The notes under the pieces: generated by a model
Databases searched by the model: none
The model's input: only the letters and a program-made list of their open reading frames with translations
What the model was told of the DNA's origin: nothing
Part shown: positions 19,038 to 27,211 of the stretch, in pieces
Numbering within the stretch: the stretch's first letter is position 1
Layout of the letters: every line of letters begins with the position of its first letter
Assembly (NCBI RefSeq): GCF_003363435.1
Contig: NZ_QRCT01000034.1
Location: forward strand, 124,001 to 188,000
Length of the DNA: 64,000 bases
DNA from: Anaerosacchariphilus polymeriproducens
Lineage (GTDB): Bacteria > Bacillota > Clostridia > Lachnospirales > Lachnospiraceae
Direction: 5' to 3'
Made by a program: the position numbers and the translations under genes

Positions 19038-21449
19038 ATGGCAACACCTTACAATCACAGAGAAATTGAACAAAAATGGAGAAAAAAATGGGAAACAGAT
19101 CCAGTTAATGTCAATGATGGAAAAAAGCCTAAATATTATTGCTTGGATATGTTTCCATACCCATCCGGAAATGGAATCCATGTAGGGCATTGGAGAGGTT
19201 ATGTGATATCTGACGTATGGAGCAGATATAAAATGCTTCAGGGGTATTATTTGATTCATCCAATGGGATGGGATGCTTTTGGGTTGCCTGCAGAAAATTA
19301 TGCAATAAAAATGGGAGTTCATCCTGCAAAATCCACTGCTGAGAATATAGCAAATATTAAAAGACAATTAGCTGAGATAGCGGCAATTTATGATTGGGAT
19401 CGAGAAGTAAATACTACCGATCCGGAATTTTATAAATGGACACAATGGATTTTTGTTAAAATGTTTAAAGAAGGATTAGCCTATGAAAAAGAAATGCCAA
19501 TAAATTGGTGTCCATCCTGCAAAACCGGATTAGCAAATGAAGAAGTCGTGAATGGAAAATGCGAACGATGCGGTGAGGATGTTACGAAAAAGAATTTAAA
19601 ACAATGGATGCTGAAAATTACCAAATATGCAGAACGTCTACTGGCAGATATGGATCAATTGGATTGGCCTGAGAAAGTTAAGAAAATGCAGGCTGATTGG
19701 ATTGGAAAATCTTATGGAGCAGAAGTTGATTTTCAAATAAAAGACAGAGACGAAAAAATTACAGTTTATACGACCAGACCAGATACGTTATATGGTGCGA
19801 CATTCATGGTTTTAGCTCCGGAACATAAACTTGCATCAAAACTTTCAACAGACGAAACTAAAGAAGCGGTTGAAAAATATATTTATGAAGCTTCTATGAA
19901 ATCTAATGTTGACCGATTACAGGATAAAGAAAAAACAGGTGTATTTACCGGTAGTTACGCAATCAATCCGTTAAATGGAGCAAAAATACCGATTTGGTTG
20001 TCCGATTATGTACTTGCAGATTATGGAACAGGAGCCATTATGTGTGTACCAGCCCATGATGATAGAGATTTCGAATTTGCCACAAAATTTAATATTCCAA
20101 TTATCCAGGTCATCGCAAAAGATGGGAAAGAAATTGAAAATATGACAGAGGCCTATACAGAAGCTTCCGGAATCGTAATAAATTCTGGGGATTGGAATGG
20201 TATGGAATCATCTGTTTTGAAAAAAGAAGCGCCTGAAATGATTGAGAAAAGGGGCTTTGGAAAAAAGACTACTAATTATAAATTACGTGACTGGGTATTT
20301 TCCAGACAACGTTATTGGGGTGAGCCGATTCCGATTATACATTGTGATGAATGTGGAGCAGTTCCGGTTCCTGAGGAACAATTACCATTATTATTACCAG
20401 AAGTGGAGTCTTACCAACCAACTGGAACAGGTGAATCACCATTGGCTGATATTGAGGAGTGGGTAAACACAACATGTCCTGTTTGTGGGAAGCCTGCGAA
20501 AAGGGAGACGAATACAATGCCACAGTGGGCAGGTTCTTCCTGGTACTTCTTAAGATATGTAGACAATAAAAATTCGAAAGAATTAGTTTCTAAAGAGAAT
20601 GCAGAGAAATATCTTCCGGTAGATATGTATATTGGTGGAGTGGAGCATGCAGTATTACATTTGTTGTACTCAAGGTTTTATACAAAATTCTTATATGATA
20701 TCGGTGTCGTAAATTTTAAAGAGCCATTTACGAAACTATTTAACCAAGGAATGATTACTGGGAAAAATGGAATCAAAATGAGTAAATCAAAAGGAAATAT
20801 AGTGTCTCCTGATGAATTGGTCAGAGATTATGGATGTGATTCATTAAGACTATATGAATTGTTTGTTGGACCACCTGAATTAGACTCAGAGTGGGATGAC
20901 AGAGGGATTGATGGAGTCTATCGTTTCATGAATCGCTTCTGGAACTTAGTAATGGAAAACAAAGATAAAAATGCAAAAGAAACAAAAGAATTAGTTAAAA
21001 TAAGAAATAAAATGATTTATGATATAACTACACGTTTAGAAGCATTTAATTTAAATACAGTTGTATCTGGTTTTATGGAATATAATAATAAATTGATAGA
21101 ATTAAGCAAAAAAGATGGAATTGATATTAAAACTTTAGAAGTCTTAGCAATTTTAATTGCTCCGTTTGCTCCTCATATGGGTGAAGAAATTTGGCAGCAA
21201 TTAGGACATAAGAATTCTGTTTTTGATAATGAATGGCCTTCCTATGATGAAGCTGCAATGAAAGACGATGAAATTGAAATTGCGATTCAGATTAATGGAA
21301 AAACACGTGCCGTTATACAAGTGGCGGCTGATATTTCAAAAGAAGATGCAATAGCTGCTGGGAAAAATGCGGTTGCTGAGAAATTGACTGGAACGATTGT
21401 GAAAGAAATATATGTTCCTGGTAGAATTATTAATATTGTACAGAAGTAA
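19038..21449 (+). CDS. leuS: Leucine-tRNA ligase
   Basis: 803 residues, full length for the bacterial type. It charges tRNA-Leu. The HIGH signature is FPYPSGNGIHVGHWRGY (about residues 36-52) and KMSKSKGN lies at about residue 580. A zinc-ribbon-like CPSC...CERCG occurs at about residues 158-180. The CP1 editing domain (about 220-420) includes TVYTTRPDTLYGATFMVLAPE and GTGAIMCVPAHDDRDFEF. AGGAGG precedes the ATG. Unlike pheST, its leader has no T-box, which is unusual for aminoacyl-tRNA ligase genes in this group. A clear terminator follows. Confidence 0.98.
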   Translation: MATPYNHREIEQKWRKKWETDPVNVNDGKKPKYYCLDMFPYPSGNGIHVGHWRGYVISDVWSRYKMLQGYYLIHPMGWDAFGLPAENYAIKMGVHPAKSTAENIANIKRQLAEIAAIYDWDREVNTTDPEFYKWTQWIFVKMFKEGLAYEKEMPINWCPSCKTGLANEEVVNGKCERCGEDVTKKNLKQWMLKITKYAERLLADMDQLDWPEKVKKMQADWIGKSYGAEVDFQIKDRDEKITVYTTRPDTLYGATFMVLAPEHKLASKLSTDETKEAVEKYIYEASMKSNVDRLQDKEKTGVFTGSYAINPLNGAKIPIWLSDYVLADYGTGAIMCVPAHDDRDFEFATKFNIPIIQVIAKDGKEIENMTEAYTEASGIVINSGDWNGMESSVLKKEAPEMIEKRGFGKKTTNYKLRDWVFSRQRYWGEPIPIIHCDECGAVPVPEEQLPLLLPEVESYQPTGTGESPLADIEEWVNTTCPVCGKPAKRETNTMPQWAGSSWYFLRYVDNKNSKELVSKENAEKYLPVDMYIGGVEHAVLHLLYSRFYTKFLYDIGVVNFKEPFTKLFNQGMITGKNGIKMSKSKGNIVSPDELVRDYGCDSLRLYELFVGPPELDSEWDDRGIDGVYRFMNRFWNLVMENKDKNAKETKELVKIRNKMIYDITTRLEAFNLNTVVSGFMEYNNKLIELSKKDGIDIKTLEVLAILIAPFAPHMGEEIWQQLGHKNSVFDNEWPSYDEAAMKDDEIEIAIQINGKTRAVIQVAADISKEDAIAAGKNAVAEKLTGTIVKEIYVPGRIINIVQK

Positions 21450-21458
21450 AATGATTAT

Positions 21459-21489
21459 CCCCCAATCGATTAATGATTGGGGGAGTTTT
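21459..21489 (+). terminator. Intrinsic terminator after leuS
   Basis: CCCCCAATC (21459-21467), loop GATTAAT, GATTGGGGG (21475-21483), then AGTTTTG. Confidence 0.85.
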
Positions 21490-21507
21490 GTAATCGTAAT
21501 CAAAATA

Positions 21508-21786
21508 TTACTTTTTAAACGTTTTGACCATATTTAATAACATATCTGCTTTTTTTTGCTCATCAGGTGTCATTTGTTGTTTTAATACATCAATAATCAA
21601 ATCTTTTTCAGAAGAGTTGAATTCAATACCTTTTTCCTTTGCTGTTGATGTGGCAGCCATTAATATTGGAAGTAATTCTTTGGCTGTTTTTCCATTGGCA
21701 TTAGAACTTAATTCTTTTAAGAGTGCTAATTTTTCAGGATTTATATTTTTCAAATTAGGGTTGTTTAAAAGAATACTAGGATCCAT
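21508..21786 (-). CDS. Small helical protein of unknown function
   Basis: 92 residues with no signal peptide or membrane segment; Lys/Leu-rich and predicted helical. I do not recognise a named family. The C-terminus LKQQMTPDEQKKADMLLNM resembles the end of the next protein upstream (NFMTPEQKEVFETYKTQF), so the pair may share a short C-terminal motif. GAGGTG lies about 5 bases before the ATG. It follows the 151-residue gene by 27 bases on the same strand, forming a two-gene operon. Confidence 0.7.
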   Translation of the reverse strand: MDPSILLNNPNLKNINPEKLALLKELSSNANGKTAKELLPILMAATSTAKEKGIEFNSSEKDLIIDVLKQQMTPDEQKKADMLLNMVKTFKK

Positions 21787-21813
21787 AGTTCACCTCATTA
21801 CTTTCTTATTATA

Positions 21814-22269
21814 TTATGTAAATTGTGTTTTATATGTTTCAAAAACTTCTTTTTGTTCGGGCGTCATAAAGTTTTTAAAAAATGACAATGGAGATTCAGA
21901 CTTTCCAGTTCCATCACCTTGTTTTTTTAAATAACTGTTATAAATTTCAAATGCATTAAAAAAATTTAATATCATATCTATTGTTTCTTTTTCAGTATCG
22001 GAACAGTAATTACGTATATCATTTAACATACGAATCGGTTTTTCGTTTGGGGAATCACTTTCCGAATCAACGGAACACATTTTCAAAGCATCCTCTTTTT
22101 TATTAAATAGGTTTATCGTTTGATTTAATTCAAGATATTTAACATAAATAGAGAGGAATTTCTGCTCTGTTGTCTGAATATAAGGGATAGCTGCTTTGAT
22201 GATTTGTAATTGTTTTGTTTGAATTACAGAATCAAAAGTAGTCATATTAGAATTGGTTTCATCACTCAA
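21814..22269 (-). CDS. Small soluble protein of unknown function
   Basis: 151 residues, starting at TTG with AAGGAG 11 bases upstream. It has no membrane segment and is probably all-helical in its first 120 residues. It contains a Gly/Ser linker (KKQGDGTGKSESP) and ends in FMTPEQKEVFETYKTQFT. It is first in the operon with the 92-residue gene. Position among other small genes suggests a sporulation or cell-surface role, but that is a guess from context. An overlapping plus-strand ORF was rejected. Confidence 0.7.
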   Translation of the reverse strand: MSDETNSNMTTFDSVIQTKQLQIIKAAIPYIQTTEQKFLSIYVKYLELNQTINLFNKKEDALKMCSVDSESDSPNEKPIRMLNDIRNYCSDTEKETIDMILNFFNAFEIYNSYLKKQGDGTGKSESPLSFFKNFMTPEQKEVFETYKTQFT

Positions 22270-22326
22270 AGGATTCTTGTCTCCTTAATATATCTTTTAG
22301 ATAATATATTCAATATAAAATCAAAT

Positions 22327-22356
22327 ATGACAGATTTAAAAAAAATATCATATAAT
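22327..22356 (+). promoter_or_regulatory. Possible promoter of the 52-residue gene
   Basis: ATGACA (22327-22332), 18-bp spacer, TATAAT (22351-22356), ending 32 bases before the ATG. Confidence 0.45.
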
Positions 22357-22388
22357 ATTATGAGAGAATAAGAGGAGGCGGATTCTAA

Positions 22389-22547
22389 ATGAAGGATAAT
22401 CATAATTTGATATTTGAAGGGAATTCTGTTTATGAAATAGATGATGAATGTATGAAGGCAAAAAGGAAGAAAAATTCAAAAGAAAGGTGCGAATCAAATG
22501 ATTCTCAATTAAAACAGGAAAGTAATGTAGGAAAAAAGAAATGTTAG
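22389..22547 (+). CDS. Short charged protein of 52 residues, unknown function
   Basis: ATG with a strong GAGGAGG about 10 bases upstream, a promoter candidate before it and a very strong terminator directly after the stop. These together argue that it is a real gene despite its size. The N-terminus MKDNHNLIFEGNSVYEIDDE is acidic. The middle (MKAKRKKNSKERC) and the end (VGKKKC) are basic, with three Cys in all. No membrane segment is present. I do not recognise the family. Confidence 0.65.
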   Translation: MKDNHNLIFEGNSVYEIDDECMKAKRKKNSKERCESNDSQLKQESNVGKKKC

Positions 22548-22552
22548 AAATT

Positions 22553-22590
22553 CATAAAGGGTGTGAATTTTTCACACCCTTTTATGAGTT
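22553..22590. terminator. Strong bidirectional terminator
   Basis: CATAAAGGGTGTGAA (22553-22567), loop TTT, TTCACACCCTTTTATG (22571-22586), an almost perfect 15-bp stem. Followed by AGTTTT on the plus strand. On the minus strand the preceding gene ends at 22591, so the hairpin also serves that gene. Confidence 0.9.
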
Positions 22591-22794
22591 TTAGCAGAAT
22601 GAATTTCCGCCACAGCAGCAGCAAAGGATAAGTATAAGCCATAAACATCCATTATCACCAAATCCACTACCTCCGCAGCCTGAACCCCATCCGGATCCGC
22701 CACAACAACAAAGAATGAGAATAATCCATAGACAGGAATTGTTTCCGCCTCCGTCACATACTCCACCACAACTGGTTGCTGATAAATCGCTCAT
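22591..22794 (-). CDS. Small Cys/Gly-rich protein with duplicated hydrophobic Cys-cluster motif
   Basis: 67 residues from the ATG at 22794, chosen over an ATG five codons upstream because GGAGG overlaps that codon and sits about 8 bases before the chosen one. The N-terminus is MSDLSATSCGG. The unit CLWIILILCCCGGSG is repeated as CLWLILILCCCCGGN, separated by a Gly-rich linker (WGSGCGGSGFGDNG). About 14 residues are Cys. Similar proteins in Lachnospiraceae are labelled 'chorion class high-cysteine HCB protein 13' from memory; no function is established. A spore-coat or membrane-associated cross-linked structural protein is possible. Confidence 0.75.
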   Translation of the reverse strand: MSDLSATSCGGVCDGGGNNSCLWIILILCCCGGSGWGSGCGGSGFGDNGCLWLILILCCCCGGNSFC

Positions 22795-22895
22795 ATGAAA
22801 TTCCTCCATTTGATTCTTTACATTACATGATATGTTAATGAGTCACAATGTGTTAAAAATTTTAAATAAATTAAATTTTCTTTTTTAGTAAAATT

Positions 22896-22904
22896 TGTTA
22901 TAAT
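22896..22904 (+). promoter_or_regulatory. Extended -10 promoter of the HD-GYP gene
   Basis: TGTTATAAT, an extended -10 (TATAAT at 22899-22904) without a clear -35; the start codon is 31 bases further on. Confidence 0.5.
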
Positions 22905-22935
22905 ATAAAACAATCAAAAATTTAGGAGATAAACA

Positions 22936-23934
22936 GTGACAACTTATAAAATACTTATCGTTGATGAAAATATAAAGGATATGGATGAGCTAGAGCAAAT
23001 TGTATATGGACTTGGTCAGAATTACAATTTTTTTAAGACAGATAAATTTGAGGAAGCGTTAACGTTATTAGAGAATAAAAAAATTGATATTTTGATTACC
23101 AATTATGAACTAAATCAAAAGCTAGGTACTGAATTGATTTCACGTTGTAAGAAAAAAAGTGTGTCTACTGTAAGGATTCTTATGGGAAATTATAATAACC
23201 TTAATGTTATTAACGAAGAAGTGATTAGCGGCAACATCTTTCATTTCTTAATAAAACCATGGGATACACATTATGTAGCTGAAATCATTCAACAAGCAGT
23301 CATATATAGAGAAAATTTGTTTATTAGTAATTATAATAGTGAAGAAGAGGATAAATTTCTAAAATATAAACAGGATGTATTAGATTTGCAAAATGATGTT
23401 ATCAGTGCATTAATGATGGTCATTGAAGTAAGTAATCGTGAATTGTACATTCATTCAGTTCAAGTGAGCCGAATTGCATCTATGATTGCAGAAAAGATGA
23501 AATTACCAAAAAAAGGCATAAGAGAAGTTAAGATAGCAGGATTACTGCATGATATAGGAAAAATTGCTATTCAGGATGAAATTTTAAACAAACCGGGCAA
23601 ATTAAATAATTTTGAATTTGATGTCATGAAAGAGCATTCATATAAGGGAAGTCTTGTTTTATCAGGACTTAAGGATATGAATAAAATATCTACTATAGTT
23701 TGTCAACATCATGAGAAAATGGATGGTTCCGGATATCCCTATGGTCTTTTAGGTGATGATATTTTGATTGAAGCCAGAATTTTATCTGTAGCAGATACCT
23801 TTGATGCATTGGTATCAGACCGAATTTATCATAGAGGTATTTCTGCCGAAATGGCACTTGAAATTCTAGGGTGGAATGAAGAAGGTTATGATCAAAAAGT
23901 AATTGAGGCATTAAAAAAGTGTTATAAATACTAA
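22936..23934 (+). CDS. HD-GYP domain protein with degenerate receiver domain
   Basis: 332 residues, GTG start with TAGGAG 7 bases upstream. Residues 1-125 form a response-regulator fold (ILIVDENIKDM... and a conserved KPW), but the phosphoacceptor position reads DILITN, with Asn where Asp is expected. The Thr/Ser position reads ILMGN. It is therefore probably a pseudo-receiver. Residues 150-330 are an HD-GYP phosphodiesterase domain with LLHDIGK, CQHHEKMDGSGYP and ILSVADTFDAL, which hydrolyses cyclic di-GMP. The HD and GYP motifs look intact. The PilZ protein at 10.2 kb may belong to the same signalling system. Confidence 0.88.
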   Translation: MTTYKILIVDENIKDMDELEQIVYGLGQNYNFFKTDKFEEALTLLENKKIDILITNYELNQKLGTELISRCKKKSVSTVRILMGNYNNLNVINEEVISGNIFHFLIKPWDTHYVAEIIQQAVIYRENLFISNYNSEEEDKFLKYKQDVLDLQNDVISALMMVIEVSNRELYIHSVQVSRIASMIAEKMKLPKKGIREVKIAGLLHDIGKIAIQDEILNKPGKLNNFEFDVMKEHSYKGSLVLSGLKDMNKISTIVCQHHEKMDGSGYPYGLLGDDILIEARILSVADTFDALVSDRIYHRGISAEMALEILGWNEEGYDQKVIEALKKCYKY

Positions 23935-24040
23935 GAACCACTAATAGTTTTTGATAAATTAATAAAACTTTTACAAGTTCTATAACAAAAATGAGACTTC
24001 CTGAATAGGTTAATAAAAAGATGGAAGTGGGTTCAGTTCT

Positions 24041-24952
24041 TTGAATAAGGTAAAAGAAGAATTAAATGTTGAATATGCTCATCAATTACAATATTTTGGA
24101 AAAAATATCGGTGTTGCGATTCTGGATACAGGTATATTTCAGCACCCGGATTTTGATAATAGAATTATAGCATTTAAAGATGTATTAAATGAAAAGCAAA
24201 AACCTTATGATGACAATGGTCATGGTACTCATATCGCAGGGATAATTGGTGGAACTGGAAAATTGAGTAATGGTGTTTTTACAGGGATGGCACCAAAGTG
24301 TAATTTAATTGTCGTAAAAGTTTTAGATAATAAAGGTAATGGTTCAACAGAAGATGTTCTAAAAGGTATTGATTGGGTATTAAAAATGAAGGATGCTTAC
24401 AATATCAGAATTATGAATATTTCTGTTGGAACAATACCAAATGTAGAAAAAGAAGAATGTATGATACTTGTTAAAGCAGTTGAAAAAGCTTGGGATGCTG
24501 GTCTAGTGGTAGTAGTGGCTGCGGGCAATAACGGCCCAAATCCAATGACGATAACTACACCGGGAATTAGTCGAAAAGTTATAACGGTAGGTGCATCTGA
24601 TGATCATCTTGTACCGAAGTCAAATAACATAAAAATACATTATTCTGGAAGAGGACCAACTCAGTTCTGCATAAAAAAACCAGATGTGATAGCGCCTGGA
24701 AATAATATTATTTCGTGTAAAGTCATGAAAGATTTAAATGCAACTTCATTGACCGAATGTTATACCAATAAGAGTGGAACATCTATGGCGACTCCAATTG
24801 TGAGTGGAAGCATAGCTCTACTTATTGAAAAATATCCGAATATAACAAATATGGAAGTTAAATTAAAATTGAAAGATAAAGCAGTGAACGAAGGTTTACC
24901 CCATAATCAACAAGGATGGGGGAAAATTGATGTGAAACAATTAATCAGCTAA
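24041..24952 (+). CDS. Subtilisin-like serine protease (S8 family), apparently cytoplasmic
   Basis: 303 residues with no signal peptide or propeptide, similar in size to Bacillus intracellular subtilisin. The catalytic triad is visible: Asp29 in VAILDTG, His61 in DDNGHGTHIAG and Ser248 in SGTSMATP. The oxyanion-hole region VVAAGNNGPNP is also present. The only usable start is TTG at 24041, because a stop codon lies in frame just upstream. The nearest purine-rich stretch, GGAAGTGG, is about 11 bases away, so initiation is probably weak. A terminator follows. Confidence 0.88.
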   Translation: MNKVKEELNVEYAHQLQYFGKNIGVAILDTGIFQHPDFDNRIIAFKDVLNEKQKPYDDNGHGTHIAGIIGGTGKLSNGVFTGMAPKCNLIVVKVLDNKGNGSTEDVLKGIDWVLKMKDAYNIRIMNISVGTIPNVEKEECMILVKAVEKAWDAGLVVVVAAGNNGPNPMTITTPGISRKVITVGASDDHLVPKSNNIKIHYSGRGPTQFCIKKPDVIAPGNNIISCKVMKDLNATSLTECYTNKSGTSMATPIVSGSIALLIEKYPNITNMEVKLKLKDKAVNEGLPHNQQGWGKIDVKQLIS

Positions 24953-24960
24953 CACATTTT

Positions 24961-24991
24961 AAGAGATCTTGATATATCAGGGTCTCTTTTT
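24961..24991 (+). terminator. Intrinsic terminator after the protease gene
   Basis: AAGAGAT (24961-24967) pairs with GTCTCTT across a TTGATATATCAG loop region, followed by TTTTT. Confidence 0.7.
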
Positions 24992-24992
24992 C

Positions 24993-25034
24993 TGTATACA
25001 ATATATTGACAACCATAATGTTATTGTATACAAT
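24993..25034 (+). promoter_or_regulatory. Promoter with two palindromic operators before the citrate synthase-like gene
   Basis: TTGACA (25006-25011), 17-bp spacer, TACAAT (25029-25034). Two copies of TGTATACA flank it. The first (24993-25002) lies just upstream of the -35. The second, a perfect 12-bp palindrome ATTGTATACAAT (25023-25034), covers the -10. Their centres are 32 bp apart, about three helical turns, so both fall on one face of the DNA. The GntR-family repressor encoded in the same operon is the obvious candidate binder. Confidence 0.7.
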
Positions 25035-25086
25035 AATACAGGAGTACAAATTGTATGCGATAATACATGATAAAAGGAGTGAAATA

Positions 25087-26475
25087 ATGGAAGCAAGAAA
25101 AGTACAAAAAAATGATTTTACGAATCTTTTGGAATTAGAAGAGCACATTTATCCTTTGGTAGATGTAGACACCCCTAATGTTTACCGAAATTTGTTCCCA
25201 TACGATGAAATTCCTAAAATAGCATTTAATGATCGTATTGTTCCACATAATATGCAAAATGAAATCTGGATTACAGACACTACATTTCGTGATGGACAAC
25301 AGTCAAGAACGCCATATACAACAGAACAAATTGTAAAAATCTATGATTATCTACATAGATTGGGTGGCCCCAAGGGAATAATACGACAAAGTGAATTCTT
25401 TTTATATAGTAAAAAAGATAGAGATGCAGTTTATAAATGTCTGGAAAAAGGCTACAAGTTTCCAGAAATCACCAGTTGGATACGTGCAAGTAAAAAAGAT
25501 TTTGAGTTAGTAAAAGAAATTGGTTTGAAGGAAACAGGGATTTTGGTGAGCTGTTCTGATTATCATATTTTTTACAAAATGAAAATGACAAGAAAGCAGG
25601 CATTGACTCATTATTTATCTGTTATCAGGGAATGTCTGGAAACTGGCATCAGTCCACGTTGTCATTTCGAAGATATCACTCGTGCAGATATATTTGGATT
25701 TGTAATCCCCTTCTGTGTTGAACTCATGAAATTAATGAATGAATATCAAATACCAATAAAAATCCGAGCTTGTGATACGATGGGATATGGGGTCAATTTT
25801 GCAGGTGCTGTGATTCCACGTTCTGTACAAGGAATTATTTATGGTTTAATAAAACATGCAGGAGTTCCCTCAGAATTAATTGAATGGCATGGACATAATG
25901 ATTTTTATAAAGCTGTTAGTAATTCTACAACTGCTTGGTTATATGGAGCGTGTGGAGTCAATTGTTCTATGTTTGGAATAGGAGAACGGACAGGTAATAC
26001 TCCATTAGAGGCAATGGTTTTTGAATATGCACAGCTTAAAGGGACATTAGATGGTATGGATACGACTGTGATTACAGAATTAGTTGAATATTACCAAAAA
26101 GAAATTGGATATAAACTTCCATCCAGAACACCTTTTGCAGGAAGTAGTTTTAATGTGACCAGAGCCGGTATCCATGCAGATGGGTTATTAAAAAATGAAG
26201 AAATCTATAATATCTTTGATACAGAAAAGTTTTTAAATCGACCGCCATTGGTTGCCGTATCGAAAACATCTGGACTAGCTGGTATTGCACACTGGATTAA
26301 TAATTATTATCATTTAGATGAAGAAAGACAAGTTACAAAAGATTCTGAACTTGTAGCTATAGTAAAAGAGTGGGTTGACAAAGAATATGAAGATGGACGA
26401 ATAACAGTAATTACTGATAATGAATTAGTTTGTGTTGTTACAGATAGTTGCAAAAAATTAGGATTTATATTATAA
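25087..26475 (+). CDS. DRE-TIM metallolyase: probable (Re)-citrate synthase
   Basis: 462 residues from ATG 25087, chosen because AAGGAG lies 7 bases upstream; an upstream in-frame ATG at 25006 falls inside the promoter. The fold is the 2-isopropylmalate/homocitrate synthase barrel: WITDTTFRDGQQSRT near residue 63 and a WHGHNDFYKA metal-binding motif. Plain LeuA is unlikely, because no leucine gene is near and the gene is in an operon with NADP-isocitrate dehydrogenase. That context fits the (Re)-citrate synthase family described from Clostridium kluyveri, which makes citrate from acetyl-CoA and oxaloacetate for glutamate synthesis. Aconitase is not in the window. Homocitrate synthase remains possible. 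Confidence 0.72.
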   Translation: MEARKVQKNDFTNLLELEEHIYPLVDVDTPNVYRNLFPYDEIPKIAFNDRIVPHNMQNEIWITDTTFRDGQQSRTPYTTEQIVKIYDYLHRLGGPKGIIRQSEFFLYSKKDRDAVYKCLEKGYKFPEITSWIRASKKDFELVKEIGLKETGILVSCSDYHIFYKMKMTRKQALTHYLSVIRECLETGISPRCHFEDITRADIFGFVIPFCVELMKLMNEYQIPIKIRACDTMGYGVNFAGAVIPRSVQGIIYGLIKHAGVPSELIEWHGHNDFYKAVSNSTTAWLYGACGVNCSMFGIGERTGNTPLEAMVFEYAQLKGTLDGMDTTVITELVEYYQKEIGYKLPSRTPFAGSSFNVTRAGIHADGLLKNEEIYNIFDTEKFLNRPPLVAVSKTSGLAGIAHWINNYYHLDEERQVTKDSELVAIVKEWVDKEYEDGRITVITDNELVCVVTDSCKKLGFIL

Positions 26476-26494
26476 CAATATAGGAGGAAGAGTT

Positions 26495-27211
26495 TTGCAT
26501 AGTCATAATGTACACGAAGAGGTAACAGATAAGTACTCATTAAGAGGAAGAGTGTTCCATAAAATTCGTGAAGATATTTTATCTGGAGTTTATAAGCAAA
26601 ACGAAGAGCTGAAAGAAAAAACAATCGGAGAAGAGTTGGGAGTCAGCAGAACTCCGGTCAGAGAGGCTCTAAGACAATTAGAATTAGAAGGACTTGTAAA
26701 TATTATTCCCAATAAAGGTGCATATGTGATTGGTATTACGAAAAAAGATGTAAAAGATATTTATATGATCCGAACTTTGCTAGAGGGCTTATGTGCCAGA
26801 TGGGCTTGTGAATTTATTACAGAAGAACAGATAAATGAATTAGAAGAAAACATTTATTTATCTGATTTTTATGCAAAAAAACATAAGTTTGCTCAAGTCG
26901 TTGAATTAGATAACAGGTTTCATGAAATTTTATATGAGACCTCAAATAGTAAAGTGCTTAGACACATTTTATCAGATTATCATCACTATTTACAACGAGT
27001 GAGGAAAGTATCACTTGCTTCTGAAAAAAGAGCGATACAATCCAATGAGGAACATCGTGCAATTATTCAGGCACTTATTAATAAAGATGTACAAATAGCA
27101 GAAACTCTTGCTAGTGAACATATTATGAATACGATTAGAAATCTAGAAGAATTACCAATAGGAAATATATACGAAGAAATGAAAGTGGAGGACAAAAATG
27201 CAAAAAATTAA
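26495..27211 (+). CDS. GntR-family regulator (FCD/FadR subfamily)
   Basis: 238 residues, TTG start with TAGGAGGA upstream. The N-terminal winged helix (about residues 13-80) includes [13 protein letters not shown] and a [19 protein letters not shown] recognition region. The C-terminal FCD-type effector domain (about 90-220) has [24 protein letters not shown] and [10 protein letters not shown]. It lies 19 bases after the citrate synthase-like gene and overlaps icd by 14 bases, so the three are co-transcribed. It most likely represses its own operon through the TGTATACA palindromes; the ligand is unknown. Confidence 0.9.
   Translation: MHSHNVHEEVTDKYSLRGRVFHKIREDILSGVYKQNEELKEKTIGEELGVSRTPVREALRQLELEGLVNIIPNKGAYVIGITKKDVKDIYMIRTLLEGLCARWACEFITEEQINELEENIYLSDFYAKKHKFAQVVELDNRFHEILYETSNSKVLRHILSDYHHYLQRVRKVSLASEKRAIQSNEEHRAIIQALINKDVQIAETLASEHIMNTIRNLEELPIGNIYEEMKVEDKNAKN

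Noticed and set aside
21524-21934. A 136-residue plus-strand open frame opposite the two small minus-strand genes
   Set aside because: It spans both genes and the gap between them, has no ribosome-binding site, and its Phe/Ser/Cys-rich composition is what the complement of Lys/Glu-rich coding sequence gives.
22572-22769. A second minus-strand frame over the Cys/Gly-rich gene
   Set aside because: It lacks a ribosome-binding site and runs through the terminator; the other frame has both a ribosome-binding site and a clear repeat pattern.
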